Below are positions 22,978-31,588 of a stretch of DNA of 64,000 nt, piece after piece. Every line of letters starts with the position of its first letter. Position 1 is the first letter of the stretch. This DNA comes from a virus. Below the pieces are notes generated by a model. The model had not been told where the DNA came from. It made no database searches and worked only from the letters and a program-made list of their open reading frames with translations. A program made the translations under genes and the position numbers. The DNA lies in IMG/VR virus record IMGVR_UViG_3300021963_009993, positions 117,261-181,260 of that record. One strand, written 5' to 3'.

Positions 22978-23141
22978 TTTTTCTTTTTTTCTTTTTCGCC
23001 AGTAATTAGTGGAATCTTGGGGTCTTTGTTTTTGCAACCTTTTGGTTTTGCTCCCCAAACTTGGAAATCTGGACCACCGCAAGATGGGCCAACTACGAAA
23101 GCTTCATTTTTTGATTCCAGCCATTCTGTAAATGTCTTCAT
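22974..23141 (-). CDS. Tiny head-targeted protein candidate, 55 aa
   Basis: The product begins MKTFTEWLESKNE, very close to the T4 internal-protein targeting peptide MKTYQEFIAEA. The rest is Gly/Pro/Lys-rich with two Cys (PSCGGPDF, KGCKNKD). The C-terminus is basic (GEKEKKKN). No Shine-Dalgarno sequence is seen, and a TATAAT box is 3 bases before the ATG. It diverges from another targeting-peptide gene 17 bp away. Confidence 0.65.
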   Translation of the reverse strand: MKTFTEWLESKNEAFVVGPSCGGPDFQVWGAKPKGCKNKDPKIPLITGEKEKKKN

Positions 23142-23158
23142 GGAATTATATATAAATC

Positions 23159-23410
23159 ATGCTTAAATTAAGTTTCAAAGAATTCTTCTTGATGGAAGAT
23201 GGTGGTGTTGGGGGAAACCCTGGATCACCATTCACACTTCGACCAAGTTGGCTGAATGGTAAGAGTAAATTAGACAATAGTGGTTGTGGTGGAGGACCGG
23301 GTAAATGTCCCGAGATAAAATCAAAAGGATGTAGTGGTGGTCCCGGCCCTTGTCCAGCAGATGCTTCTTTGGGTGGTGGATCAGCAGCAGCCACTCCAGC
23401 TGCTAAATAG
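23159..23410 (+). CDS. Gly/Pro/Cys-rich protein with targeting-like N-terminus, 83 aa
   Basis: The N-terminus LSFKEFFLMEDGG fits the targeting style with an L-M-E cleavage site. The mature part is rich in Gly, Pro, Ser and Cys and contains paired motifs CGGGPGKCPE and CSGGPGPCPA, an internal duplication that suggests metal binding. No Shine-Dalgarno sequence is clear. The neighbouring divergent gene encodes a related Gly/Pro/Cys-type peptide (PSCGGPDF). Function is unknown. Confidence 0.65.
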   Translation: MLKLSFKEFFLMEDGGVGGNPGSPFTLRPSWLNGKSKLDNSGCGGGPGKCPEIKSKGCSGGPGPCPADASLGGGSAAATPAAK

Positions 23411-23996
23411 TTGTAGAAAAACTCATGATAAATAACATTTCATTGCAACTTATAACTGAGTTTTCATCTTTATCAAATTGATAATTTGTAAAATAAGCAT
23501 TATCTATCTGTAATATCTCATGTATTCCATTTGCTGTTAGTGCAAGACTTGTTGACTGGTTGTTTTTCTGCATATCCAGACAATTGTCGTATATTTTTTT
23601 GAATTTATTTATATTTTCTTCATTTTTTTGGCAAATCGCAAACAACAAACCATTTTTTTTGTTTGTTTCATTATACACAGAAATGTTATTTACATAATAT
23701 GAGTGTTTTTGACTATTTAATCTGATATAAAGTTCCATATCTTTCATATCATCTAAATAGGCATTTTTATACCAAAATTCTACTATATTAAAGGGGGTGG
23801 CGACATAAATATTATGTGGTAATCCTTGCAGGGTGAACGACTCAGCATTTGCTGATGATTTTATTTTTCTATCTGGCTTGAATGATTGAGAGGTATAATT
23901 TGGCCAAGAATAGGGGAAGAAATCGTTTAAGTCAGATGTGATGTTATCATCCCAAGAATAAGTTAGATTGGGATAAATTCTTTCGGTTTTGAGCAT
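23403..23996 (-). CDS. Hypothetical protein, 197 aa
   Basis: Asn, Tyr and Ser rich with beta-type segments. No enzyme motif or membrane helix is seen. The N-terminus MLKTERIYPNLTYSWDD and the LPHNIYVATPFNIVEFWYKNA stretch suggest a soluble protein, perhaps a virion component. AGGTGA lies before the start. The 3' end overlaps the convergent gene by 8 bp. Confidence 0.65.
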   Translation of the reverse strand: MLKTERIYPNLTYSWDDNITSDLNDFFPYSWPNYTSQSFKPDRKIKSSANAESFTLQGLPHNIYVATPFNIVEFWYKNAYLDDMKDMELYIRLNSQKHSYYVNNISVYNETNKKNGLLFAICQKNEENINKFKKIYDNCLDMQKNNQSTSLALTANGIHEILQIDNAYFTNYQFDKDENSVISCNEMLFIMSFSTTI

Positions 23997-24020
23997 GAAT
24001 CACCTATTTAAGGGGGTAAA

Positions 24021-24581
24021 TTGGCAGATATTAAAAAAATCAAGCCAAATGCTATCAAAGTAATTTTACCCGAAGTTCAACAAAAAACCCACTTTTCTTG
24101 TGGTGCAGCTGTAGTACATTCCGTTTGTGCTTATTGGGGATTAGGACTCGATTCCCATTATGATTATTTTCCTTATCTGGAAACAGATGAAGCTTATGGC
24201 ACATTGCCTGACAAGATTGTTAGTTATTTAAAAGAAGTTGGTTTGAATTGCAACATTCAATACAACATGACAATTAAGAATTTATGTTTAGAGCTAGACA
24301 AGGGTCGTCCGGTGATTGTTGCTGTTCAGGCTTGGGGTAGCAGCAAAATGTATAGCAAATTTGGAAATGGTCATTATTTGGTTGCCATAGGTTATGACAA
24401 ACAAAATATATTTTTTGAAGATCCTTGGTTGAATTGTTCCAGAGGTTACATTTCAAAAAAAGATTTTCTGAAAAGGTGGCATGATATGGATTTCAAGTCA
24501 AAAATACATGAGAAAATGGGAATAGTAGTTTGGCATAGGAAGAATCCACTTTATAATTTTGCAGCAAAAAAGATTAAGTAG
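24021..24581 (+). CDS. C39-like papain-fold cysteine protease
   Basis: A peptidase C39-like domain of 186 residues: C27 in THFSCGAA is the nucleophile, H118 in GNGHYLVAIGY the base, and D134 in FEDPW the third member. Family members cut leader peptides at double-Gly sites or act as free papain-like proteases. No transporter domain is attached. Translation must start at TTG 24021, because no ATG occurs in the first 80 codons and AAGGGGGT is placed correctly before the TTG. It diverges from the 23996 gene. Confidence 0.75.
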   Translation: MADIKKIKPNAIKVILPEVQQKTHFSCGAAVVHSVCAYWGLGLDSHYDYFPYLETDEAYGTLPDKIVSYLKEVGLNCNIQYNMTIKNLCLELDKGRPVIVAVQAWGSSKMYSKFGNGHYLVAIGYDKQNIFFEDPWLNCSRGYISKKDFLKRWHDMDFKSKIHEKMGIVVWHRKNPLYNFAAKKIK

Positions 24582-25173
24582 TTTTTCTCATGTATGCTGG
24601 CATACATGGTGATATTAATCTGATGAATTTATCTCTGCTTTTTTCTTCAAAATTTATTATTTTACTACCACCAAATTTTTTTATCACACAAGGCATATCA
24701 ATAATATTAAAATATTCTTTTATATTATCTATGGATTCTTGATTCAGCCTACTTATTCTTATTGAACAATATTTGTTGTTCAAAAAACCTTTGTCCATAA
24801 ACCAACATGTAATCCCATAATCTTGCAATTTATCCAACAGTTCTGGCTTTATTGTTTTATTATTATTTTCGTAGCACAAATTATAAAATTCTATGAAGCA
24901 TTCTGCCGAAATAGAATTCCATCTGTAGCTATTTGAATCTTTTATAAATGATTTTTTTCTGCTTAATCTTTTTAGTTCTTCTGCTTTGCATCTAATCCAA
25001 TTTCCACCTTTAGAAATGGATTCACGCATTTGAAAATGTGGGTTAAGTGATTTTGCTGGTTTTATGATACTTGAGTTTCCAAGTATAGAACCCAAGACAA
25101 CCTGTTTTTCTCTGTTGGTTAAAACAAGCTGTTTGGGTTCCTGATTATTGTTTTGCCAATCATCTATTTGCAT
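24574..25173 (-). CDS. LAGLIDADG homing endonuclease, possibly impaired
   Basis: Two LAGLIDADG-type helices can be seen, GSILGNSS at 28-35 and CWFMDKGFL at 123-131, with the flanking HFQMRESISKGG and YRWNS segments of the LLGDG-type family. Both catalytic positions look altered: the expected Asp of LLGDG is Asn, and the expected second Asp of MDDG is Lys. It may be weak, inactive or a maturase-like relic. It is coupled by TAATG to the papain-like gene upstream and overlaps the convergent C39 gene by 8 bp. It is free-standing; no intron is evident. Confidence 0.75.
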   Translation of the reverse strand: MQIDDWQNNNQEPKQLVLTNREKQVVLGSILGNSSIIKPAKSLNPHFQMRESISKGGNWIRCKAEELKRLSRKKSFIKDSNSYRWNSISAECFIEFYNLCYENNNKTIKPELLDKLQDYGITCWFMDKGFLNNKYCSIRISRLNQESIDNIKEYFNIIDMPCVIKKFGGSKIINFEEKSRDKFIRLISPCMPAYMRKTT

Positions 25174-26099
25174 TAAATTATCCAGCGCAACTTCCTCATT
25201 GGAAATCCTACTACTGTAGAAAATGCGAAGCTGTCTTTTTGTGAAAGCATTCTGTTAATGACTGATGCGTCTGCATAAAATCCTTCTGGTCCCGGTTCTC
25301 CCGGTCCTACTGGGCCGGAATGTGCATTTGCACCCCAAGAGTTGTCTATTCTACCATATTCTTTTCCATCTATTGTTGTAAAACCAGCTAGACACATGCA
25401 ATGCGCCCAAGAGCCGCTAGCTCTTGCTATGCCATTTTCTCCTCTTCGCATAGAAAATCCTTGGTCGCTGGAGATTGCTATTCCATAGCCTTGTGAGAGT
25501 GCTTTTTTAGCTTGTTCCCAGTTTATTACTGGAACTATATCTTGGACTGGATGTAATTTAATTTCTGGTTCTAAATCATTTGGAACACCGTTCCAACCCC
25601 AATCACGACACCTTGACTCTGAATATACTGACAAGTCATATTTTCCATGTATACCTCTATTAATTATTCCATATTTTTTAACCCAGTCGGCAGCCCAAGC
25701 ACCGATTGAACCATCGGATCTACCTAAACGCCTGCCACCAATTTCAACTCTGCTGCCTCCGTAAACCGATTCTTCGACAGTTTTTTTAAACTCTTCTACT
25801 GCACCTTCAACTATTTGAACACATAGAGTATACTCTATTGCTCTACTTGTGCCAAAAGAAACACAACTGCCAATTTGTCCTTGATTTTGTGGTGGCAAAA
25901 GATTGCCTGTCGCTTTCTTAGCATAATCCCACAAATAAAAATGATCTGGGACATCACCTTCAGCTAAGTTAAATGCAGGTGTTTCACCAAAACTTCTATA
26001 AGGTAGTGTTGATACTACTGCCTCAACTGCCTCTGGATCATTAACCCATCCAAAAGCAACATCAGGTGGCAAGCTTTCGTTTTCTTCGTAATTATCCAT
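25173..26099 (-). CDS. Papain-like (C1 family) cysteine protease
   Basis: The triad and oxyanion residues are in order: Q73 and C79 in QGQIGSCVSF, H233 in GSWAHCMCL, N253 in IDNSWGA. The Q-x5-C spacing matches papain. Residues 1-65 may be a propeptide or a binding part. There is no signal peptide. GGGAGG precedes the ATG, and the start overlaps the stop of the upstream secreted protein gene by 8 bp, so they form an operon. Possible roles are virion protein processing or host protein attack during entry. Confidence 0.83.
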   Translation of the reverse strand: MDNYEENESLPPDVAFGWVNDPEAVEAVVSTLPYRSFGETPAFNLAEGDVPDHFYLWDYAKKATGNLLPPQNQGQIGSCVSFGTSRAIEYTLCVQIVEGAVEEFKKTVEESVYGGSRVEIGGRRLGRSDGSIGAWAADWVKKYGIINRGIHGKYDLSVYSESRCRDWGWNGVPNDLEPEIKLHPVQDIVPVINWEQAKKALSQGYGIAISSDQGFSMRRGENGIARASGSWAHCMCLAGFTTIDGKEYGRIDNSWGANAHSGPVGPGEPGPEGFYADASVINRMLSQKDSFAFSTVVGFPMRKLRWII

Positions 26100-26802
26100 T
26101 TAAACCTCCCAATACTTTAGTTACTCTTGCAAATGTATCTTTGCATTTTTTTCTTAATTCTGGCGTTAGTTGTGCGTTTGGATCAGTACCTAATACTTTG
26201 TCTAGTTCATCAGCCAAAACTTCACGCACGGGAAGAATTTTATCACCTTTCAATGATTGCACAGAAGCAGACCTGACTGCTTGATAAAGATCGCCAAGTG
26301 TTTTGTAACTAGTATTGTCTGACTCAATTACACCTAATTCATAAGCCTGTTTTAATCTTCTAACACTTTCAGCTTTGTCTGACTCTTGTAGACCACCATA
26401 AATACCTTTTACAGCATCAAACAATGGATCTACGACAGGTGGATTTGGGTCTGGATTTGGTGGTACTGGAACTGGAGGGTTTGGATTAGGGGCAGGATTC
26501 CCTACTATAATAGTTGTAAAAGCTGGTTGTGATGGGACATTATTCAAACAAGTATAAGCAAGGAGTCTGTATCTGCCTTCTTTGCTTGCTACAACAACAG
26601 TAGTTTTTTTGTCAACAAGTAAATTGCTTGGAAAAACATTTAAGCCGGGATCTAGTGAGACAAAAACTACTGTCTCACCTTTGGTTGTTGCTGTTACAGG
26701 AACAAATGCTGACACTTGAGCCTGAACTGTTTGTGGCAAAACAAGGTCTACTTGTTGATTTGTTACACAAATAATCAATCCAATAAAAAAACTTTTAAAC
26801 AT
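26092..26802 (-). CDS. Secreted two-domain protein with Pro-rich linker
   Basis: A hydrophobic start (MFKSFFIGLIICVT) looks like a short signal or anchor. Residues 25-105 are beta-rich and Ig-like (TKGETVVFVSLDPG, GRYRLLAYTCL). A Pro/Asn linker (PNPNPPVPVPPNPDPNPP) leads to a helical domain with KAESVRRLKQAYELG. The repeated X-Pro linker could be a substrate for the hydroxylase encoded at 49956, which is inference. AAAGGTGA precedes the start. It is the first gene of the papain-like operon. Confidence 0.72.
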   Translation of the reverse strand: MFKSFFIGLIICVTNQQVDLVLPQTVQAQVSAFVPVTATTKGETVVFVSLDPGLNVFPSNLLVDKKTTVVVASKEGRYRLLAYTCLNNVPSQPAFTTIIVGNPAPNPNPPVPVPPNPDPNPPVVDPLFDAVKGIYGGLQESDKAESVRRLKQAYELGVIESDNTSYKTLGDLYQAVRSASVQSLKGDKILPVREVLADELDKVLGTDPNAQLTPELRKKCKDTFARVTKVLGGLNG

Positions 26803-26945
26803 GTTTTCACCTTTTAAGAGTATTCAAAATAATAGAATAATACTAACAAAATTATTTTTGGTATAAAATATTCCAAATGTATTAAAGTAATTAATTTGTG
26901 ACTATATCTAATAATAGTTCTTTTAATTTAACAAAGGAGATTTAC

Positions 26946-27287
26946 ATGGGAGCTACATCAGTAACAGGAAAAGGTCCAGGTTCCGCAGAAGGTCTAAATC
27001 GTGGCGCAGCTCGCCAGACATTGGGTGCTGGTCATCTAATTGGCGCACACATTGTTGCAGCTGGCTCAGTAGCTTTGGTTGCTGGTTCAGCCGTAGTTGC
27101 ACTTGGCGAACTAGTTGAAGGCGTTACCAATTATTCTTGCCATGTCACAAATAATAGTGACGCTGACGCTGTCTTTTGCTCTTTGGCAGCAGCAGTTTCT
27201 CCTAACACCGGAGTAGTTCTTACCATTACTGGTACTGCTACCGATACTGTTTCTTACATGGTTGTAAGAAACGGCGTAACCCTCTAA
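26946..27287 (+). CDS. Abundant virion protein candidate (head decoration-like), 113 aa
   Basis: A small Gly/Ala/Val-rich, beta-type protein beginning MGATSVTGKGPGSAEG. Its codon choice matches the capsid gene rather than its AT-rich neighbours. It has AAGGAG at ideal spacing and its own strong terminator, all signs of very high expression. These features fit a head decoration or other repeated virion protein. I prefer ATG 26946 over the longer frame at 26898 for its ribosome site. TATAAAATATT near 26860 may be its promoter. Confidence 0.7.
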   Translation: MGATSVTGKGPGSAEGLNRGAARQTLGAGHLIGAHIVAAGSVALVAGSAVVALGELVEGVTNYSCHVTNNSDADAVFCSLAAAVSPNTGVVLTITGTATDTVSYMVVRNGVTL

Positions 27288-27307
27288 TATCGTTACTAAA
27301 ATAAAGG

Positions 27308-27343
27308 AAGCGCACTTGTAGTAATTTGCAAGTGCGCTTTTTT
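27308..27343 (+). terminator. Rho-independent terminator
   Basis: AAGCGCACTTG (27308-27318) pairs perfectly with CAAGTGCGCTT (27329-27339), followed by a run of Ts. It closes the decoration-like gene. The next gene starts 6 bases later, so that gene must use this read-through or another start signal. Confidence 0.92.
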
Positions 27344-27348
27344 AATAT

Positions 27349-28440
27349 ATGCAGTATTTGATAATAGGTTCAGGCTTATATGGAAGTACGGTAGCTAGAA
27401 TTCTTGCTGATTTTGGCGAAAAAGTATTATTAATAGATAAAAGAAACCACATTGGTGGTAATTGTTATACGGAAAAAATAGATGGAATAGATGTCCATAA
27501 GTATGGACCGCATTGCTTTCATACAAATTCAGAAAAAGTTTGGCAGTTTTTAAATCGTTTCACAAAATTTAATGACTTTAAATTGCAAGTAAAAGTAAAT
27601 TACAATAATAAAATATATTCATTTCCCATAAACTTGTTCACTTTGAATCAGCTGTATAAGATACAAAATCCCAAGGAAGCAAAAGCCTTCTTTAAGAAGA
27701 AAAAAAAATTAAACATTCAAAACAATTTTGAAGAATATATTATCAGTAATTTAGGCGAGGAAATTTATCATTTATTTTACAAAGGTTATACCAAGAAACA
27801 ATGGGGTAAAGATCCAGCTGATCTGGATGTTTCATTGGCAAAAAGAATACCAATACGACTAGATTACAACGATTTTTATTTCACAGACAAATATCAAGGA
27901 GTGCCTGTAGATGGCTATACGAAAATGTTTGAAAACATGTTGGATCATCCAAACATAAAAGTTCAATTAGATTGCGATTATTTTGAAAATAAAAAAGATT
28001 TTATAAATCATAAAAAAGTTTATAGTGGTAAAATAGATGAATTTTTTGATTACAAACATGGATTTTTAGAATACAGATCATTAAAGTTTGATATTAAAAA
28101 GTTCAAGAAAACATATCAAGGAAATTCAATAATTAATTATTGCAATGAAAGTGTGCCATACACAAGGATTACAGAACACAAATACTTCTCGCAGTCAAAC
28201 AAGGAAAATACGGTTGTTTCATTTGAATATTCGGTGAATCATACAGATAAAAATATACCTTTTTATCCCATGATGGATCAAAAAAATAAGGAAAGTTTTC
28301 AGAAGTACTGGGATGATGCACGAAAAGAAAATGTTTTGTTTGGAGGAAGGTTGGGTAGATATACTTATTTAAATATGGATCAAGTTGTTGCTATGGCTAT
28401 GAAAGATTGTGAGGAAAAATTATGTCAGAGGAAAATTTAG
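27349..28440 (+). CDS. glf: UDP-galactopyranose mutase
   Basis: This flavoenzyme converts UDP-galactopyranose to UDP-galactofuranose, the donor for Galf-containing glycans. The FAD loop GSGLYGS at 7-13, the segment DKRNHIGGNCY, the GPHCFHTN motif, and GYTKKQWG are strong family signatures. The C-terminal GRLGRYTYLNMDQVVAMA matches the FAD-binding end. Length of 363 residues is typical. No ribosome site is seen, and the ATG is only 6 bases behind the previous terminator. It overlaps the next gene by 19 bp. A phage copy implies synthesis of a Galf donor for glycan changes on virion or host. Confidence 0.93.
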   Translation: MQYLIIGSGLYGSTVARILADFGEKVLLIDKRNHIGGNCYTEKIDGIDVHKYGPHCFHTNSEKVWQFLNRFTKFNDFKLQVKVNYNNKIYSFPINLFTLNQLYKIQNPKEAKAFFKKKKKLNIQNNFEEYIISNLGEEIYHLFYKGYTKKQWGKDPADLDVSLAKRIPIRLDYNDFYFTDKYQGVPVDGYTKMFENMLDHPNIKVQLDCDYFENKKDFINHKKVYSGKIDEFFDYKHGFLEYRSLKFDIKKFKKTYQGNSIINYCNESVPYTRITEHKYFSQSNKENTVVSFEYSVNHTDKNIPFYPMMDQKNKESFQKYWDDARKENVLFGGRLGRYTYLNMDQVVAMAMKDCEEKLCQRKI

Positions 28441-28697
28441 GAAAAAAGAGATTTGAAACCAAGGTGGTTATGGGAAAAAATGGAATGCTTGAAAGACAGA
28501 TATTTATTGGTGGAGAACTACTTGACTGGGGTGTGGACTTATCCTCATTCATGGAAGCCAAGAAAATGGGACCGCAGTATATGAAAGCTATTCAGATGGA
28601 CATAGCCAAACATTTTGCTGCTAGTGTTTCTGAAGTGCTTGGCAGACATGTCAGTATGGAAGAGATTTCAGAAGCGACAAAAACTGGCTGGATTTAA
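28422..28697 (+). CDS. Hypothetical protein, 91 aa
   Basis: A mixed alpha/beta protein with ERQIFIGGELLDWGVDL and a helical C-terminal part (MKAIQMDIAKHFAASVSEVLG). GAGG lies before the start. It overlaps the end of the mutase gene by 19 bp. I recall similar small proteins in T4-like phages but no function. Confidence 0.7.
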   Translation: MSEENLGKKRFETKVVMGKNGMLERQIFIGGELLDWGVDLSSFMEAKKMGPQYMKAIQMDIAKHFAASVSEVLGRHVSMEEISEATKTGWI

Positions 28698-29470
28698 TTT
28701 CCAAGCAAGTCAGACATTTCCAAATAATCTATTATGATTGATGGCTTTGTTTTCTTATCATCAAAAATAAAATCTAATTTTTCTTTATTTTGATTCAACA
28801 ATTTTTTGAATAATTTTATAGATTTAAATAAACTAATTGAATTTGCAGCATAAGATTTTCCCTCGATATCAAATTTTTTGATACCTTGAACTATGCCGAT
28901 TACTTTATTTTTATGAAACAAAGGGCCACCGGAATCTCCGGGCACAATAAATATTGATGTCCTATAGTTTTCAAGTTTCTGAATACTTTCGGAAATGCCA
29001 GTTATTTTTCCTTCTGCATATCTAGCTGGTTCACTTAACCCAAATCCAATTGAAAATACATTTTCATGTAAATCTGGGGTATGATCCCAATCCAACAAAA
29101 CTTCATTCATTTTTTTGTTTGAAAGATAAGCTAATATTGATATGTCATCATCTTTATCTTTTGCAAGTTCTATTGCTTTATTTTTTGTTTGATTTTTAGT
29201 ATACCACTTATCTTGATATTCAATTGAATTAATTTCAATACTATCAGCAGTTAATATGTGTTCACATGAAAATACTATATTAAGATATAAATTATCATTA
29301 TATTTTAATGATTTCACAATGAAACCTGTTCCAGATGATTTTTGATCAGAAACAACTAGGACTGTTGGATAATGGCATTTAGAAAGATATTCATCATCAG
29401 ATTGACAAAATGCGAAAGTTGAAATCAAGGTTGTGATTAAGATAATTATTTTTATTGTGTTTTTTATCAT
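28694..29470 (-). CDS. Exported trypsin-like (S1) serine protease
   Basis: A signal peptide (MIKNTIKIIILITTLISTFAFC) is followed by a trypsin/HtrA-like domain. The catalytic residues are H71 in SCEHIL, D109 in DDDISIL, and S180 in PGDSGGPLF. GTGF near 47-50 and GIVQGI near 192-197 are typical beta-barrel segments. FC after the hydrophobic part might be a lipoprotein-like Cys. The export signal suggests action in the host envelope rather than in the head. It diverges from the 29510 gene and overlaps the previous gene by 4 bp at its end. Confidence 0.83.
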   Translation of the reverse strand: MIKNTIKIIILITTLISTFAFCQSDDEYLSKCHYPTVLVVSDQKSSGTGFIVKSLKYNDNLYLNIVFSCEHILTADSIEINSIEYQDKWYTKNQTKNKAIELAKDKDDDISILAYLSNKKMNEVLLDWDHTPDLHENVFSIGFGLSEPARYAEGKITGISESIQKLENYRTSIFIVPGDSGGPLFHKNKVIGIVQGIKKFDIEGKSYAANSISLFKSIKLFKKLLNQNKEKLDFIFDDKKTKPSIIIDYLEMSDLLGN

Positions 29471-29509
29471 TTTAATTCTTGTGTGTGAGTATTAACTATA
29501 TTAGATTGT

Positions 29510-29722
29510 ATGACAAAGAAAAATTGTTATTTTATAGTAGAAAAATCTGAAATTAATGGAAAAGAAAAGATGACACCGCTGTGTTTAAAATGCAGAGATG
29601 AGAAATTTCCAGATCGTGGGTGGTATTGGGAAGGCAAAAAAAATGGCTATGGTCCTTTTCTTATTAAATGCAAATATTGCCAAGAGATTATACATGATCC
29701 AAAATCAAAAGGTGAGTTATGA
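29510..29722 (+). CDS. Small zinc-ribbon protein, 70 aa
   Basis: CLKC near residue 25 and CKYC near residue 54 form a four-Cys zinc ribbon around a WYWEGKKNGYGPF segment. It may bind nucleic acid or protein. TATATT lies 7 bases before the ATG and there is no Shine-Dalgarno sequence. ATGA overlap couples it to the next gene. Confidence 0.7.
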   Translation: MTKKNCYFIVEKSEINGKEKMTPLCLKCRDEKFPDRGWYWEGKKNGYGPFLIKCKYCQEIIHDPKSKGEL

Positions 29723-30387
29723 TAGATAGATTGCTTGAAAGTCACGATCTGAGAAAAATTAATATTGATGACAAGGGAAAGAAAGCTTTGCAAGAAGTTT
29801 TTGCAAATCAGGAAGAATACATTGAAATAATTGATGACAAAGTAAGTGTGCTAGGAATAAAACCTCCTAATTCCACAGAAATAATACATACTAGATGTCC
29901 TCAAAGCACAGCCTATCTTCGATTTCTTAGAGATGAAATTTTTAAATTAGACGAGCTTTTTAATAGCAGATATAGATCAAACAAACAGTTTCTCGGTTGT
30001 GTTAGCGAAACTATATTTGGAGATTACATACTTAGTAAATTAGGTGAAATAAATGTAAAAAGCTCAGTCTTCAAAAATAAGTTGAATTTATTAAGAGAAA
30101 AGTTTAAAAAGATAAGCAAAAGACTTCAGGGTGTGTTTATTTCTAATGAGGATATGAAAGAAATAATAAATGGATTTGATTCAAGAAAAAGTATTTTTGT
30201 CACAAAGCTTAAAAAGCAATTCGATGAACAGAGTCTGCAATGGGTTAAAGATGTAAAAAAAGCCAGCATTGTAGTATTTTGTCATGATTGCAAAACTACA
30301 TTTGATTTTTTGAAATCAAATCATTTTGACAAGATGAAAATTGGTCGTTCCAAAAACAAAAACATATGGATAAGAAATAGTCTTTAA
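29719..30387 (+). CDS. Hypothetical helical protein, 222 aa
   Basis: Mostly helical and Lys-rich, with FCHDCKTTFDF near the C-terminus as half of a possible zinc site. AAGGTGAG lies before the start. It follows the zinc-ribbon gene by a 4-bp overlap and precedes a cluster of four targeting-peptide genes. No family was recognised. Confidence 0.72.
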   Translation: MIDRLLESHDLRKINIDDKGKKALQEVFANQEEYIEIIDDKVSVLGIKPPNSTEIIHTRCPQSTAYLRFLRDEIFKLDELFNSRYRSNKQFLGCVSETIFGDYILSKLGEINVKSSVFKNKLNLLREKFKKISKRLQGVFISNEDMKEIINGFDSRKSIFVTKLKKQFDEQSLQWVKDVKKASIVVFCHDCKTTFDFLKSNHFDKMKIGRSKNKNIWIRNSL

Positions 30388-30389
30388 AT

Positions 30390-30397
30390 TATAAATA
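30390..30397 (+). promoter_or_regulatory. TATAAATA late-type box before 30402 gene
   Basis: The octamer equals the T4 late promoter consensus. Only four bases (GAGT) separate it from the ATG, so transcription would start at or near the start codon. Confidence 0.5.
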
Positions 30398-30401
30398 GAG
30401 T

Positions 30402-30620
30402 ATGGTTAGTTTTTTAAAATGGCTTATGGAAGACAATGGTGCTGTTGCTGGTACTTATCAAAATGATGAGTTGCTTCAAAGCAGGGTAAACAGCAAATAT
30501 CTTGCAGTTGTCAACAAAAAAGACATGGTTGATAAAACAGCTGAATGTCTATTTGCTGGCATGTGTGAGAAGAAGCCAAAGAAAAAATTCACATATATGC
30601 GGGTTGCTGAAGAATTATGA
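30402..30620 (+). CDS. Putative internal head protein 1, 72 aa
   Basis: The N-terminus MVSFLKWLMEDNG fits the T4 internal-protein targeting peptide with an L-M-E cleavage site, leaving a mature part beginning at about residue 11. The mature part is basic (KKPKKKF) and has two Cys. This is the first of four adjacent small genes with similar starts (30402-31585). It has a TATAAATA box directly before the ATG instead of a Shine-Dalgarno sequence. Confidence 0.68.
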   Translation: MVSFLKWLMEDNGAVAGTYQNDELLQSRVNSKYLAVVNKKDMVDKTAECLFAGMCEKKPKKKFTYMRVAEEL

Positions 30621-30931
30621 TTACATTTTCAAGTCTAAATGAGAATATGGATTATAATAAAAAGCTTGCCAGACAGCAAGATGATGGAAAATGTATTGAA
30701 TCTATAGCTCATGGTTTGAAAATAGATGAGGATTTTTGGAAAAAGTTTTTGATGTTAACAAGAAATCCAGAGTCAACAGCAAAGCTTTTAAATGTTTCAC
30801 CTGAAAAAGTTAAGTCTTGGCATTCAAGAATCAAAGAATATACTAGAAAATTTTATGAAAATGAAACAGAGATAGAAATAAACAAAAAAAGAAAATTGGT
30901 AAACACAGACGATTTTGAAAAGTTTTTTTAA
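30617..30931 (+). CDS. Putative internal head protein 2 with HTH-like segment, 104 aa
   Basis: The start MITFSSLNENMD has an L-N-E site at residue 9. The mature part contains a helix-turn-helix-like segment (STAKLLNVSPEKVKSWHSRI) and a Lys-rich C-terminus, which suggests DNA binding. It overlaps the previous gene by 4 bp (ATGA). Confidence 0.66.
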   Translation: MITFSSLNENMDYNKKLARQQDDGKCIESIAHGLKIDEDFWKKFLMLTRNPESTAKLLNVSPEKVKSWHSRIKEYTRKFYENETEIEINKKRKLVNTDDFEKFF

Positions 30932-30939
30932 GAGGAACA

Positions 30940-31272
30940 ATGATAAATTTTACTCAATGGCAAAAACAAAAGTTAAATGAAGATGTTGATTTAGCTGGTC
31001 CCTTGACTGCTACATCCAGTATGGTTTCTATCAAAAAATTACCATCGTCATTGCGAAAAGTTCTTGTAAAACTAAAAGATTCTGTTGACCGAGAAGGTGG
31101 TGTTGATAACAAGAGAGCATTTTTAGTTCAAGCTATTGAGGATGCAGGCTATCAAGATGAAGGTGTTAAGTCTGCTCTACAACAGTTAAAAGATGACTTC
31201 AGATGGATTTTATCACACTTAAAACAAGATAATTTTACCGATGAAGAACTAAATACTGAAGAACCAAAGTGA
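30940..31272 (+). CDS. Putative internal head protein 3, 110 aa
   Basis: Begins MINFTQWQKQKLNEDVD with an L-N-E site at 12-14. The mature part is a helical bundle-like protein with no recognised family. AGAGGAACA precedes the ATG. It stands 8 bp after the previous gene of the same type. Confidence 0.68.
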   Translation: MINFTQWQKQKLNEDVDLAGPLTATSSMVSIKKLPSSLRKVLVKLKDSVDREGGVDNKRAFLVQAIEDAGYQDEGVKSALQQLKDDFRWILSHLKQDNFTDEELNTEEPK

Positions 31273-31279
31273 GGATAAA

Positions 31280-31585
31280 ATGACACTAAGCAAATTCAAT
31301 TTATGGCGTGAGAGTAATGAAGTTGCCCCAGCTATGAATATGCAGCAACCACAAGTACCTGCACAAGGTGTAACTCCTGTTCAACCAGCTGACGATATGC
31401 CAAAATTTATAGAAAACTTAGCTGGAATCATTGAGAAGAAGCTTTCTTCAAAGAACTCCCTAAATCATCAAACAATAACAGACTTTTTAAATAAGATAAG
31501 CCAGACATTGATGAGCAAAGTTTCTGGTGGCAAATTAACTAGTAGTGATATAAGACAGGTTACAAATACATTAAAGGGAATGTAA
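31280..31585 (+). CDS. Putative internal head protein 4, 101 aa
   Basis: Begins MTLSKFNLWRESNEVAP, a looser match to the targeting pattern, with cleavage possible after the Glu residues at 11 or 14. A Gln/Pro-rich stretch (QQPQVPAQG) leads to a helical C-terminal domain. GAGG is present upstream. It is the last of the four-gene set. Confidence 0.62.
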   Translation: MTLSKFNLWRESNEVAPAMNMQQPQVPAQGVTPVQPADDMPKFIENLAGIIEKKLSSKNSLNHQTITDFLNKISQTLMSKVSGGKLTSSDIRQVTNTLKGM

Positions 31586-31588
31586 TTA

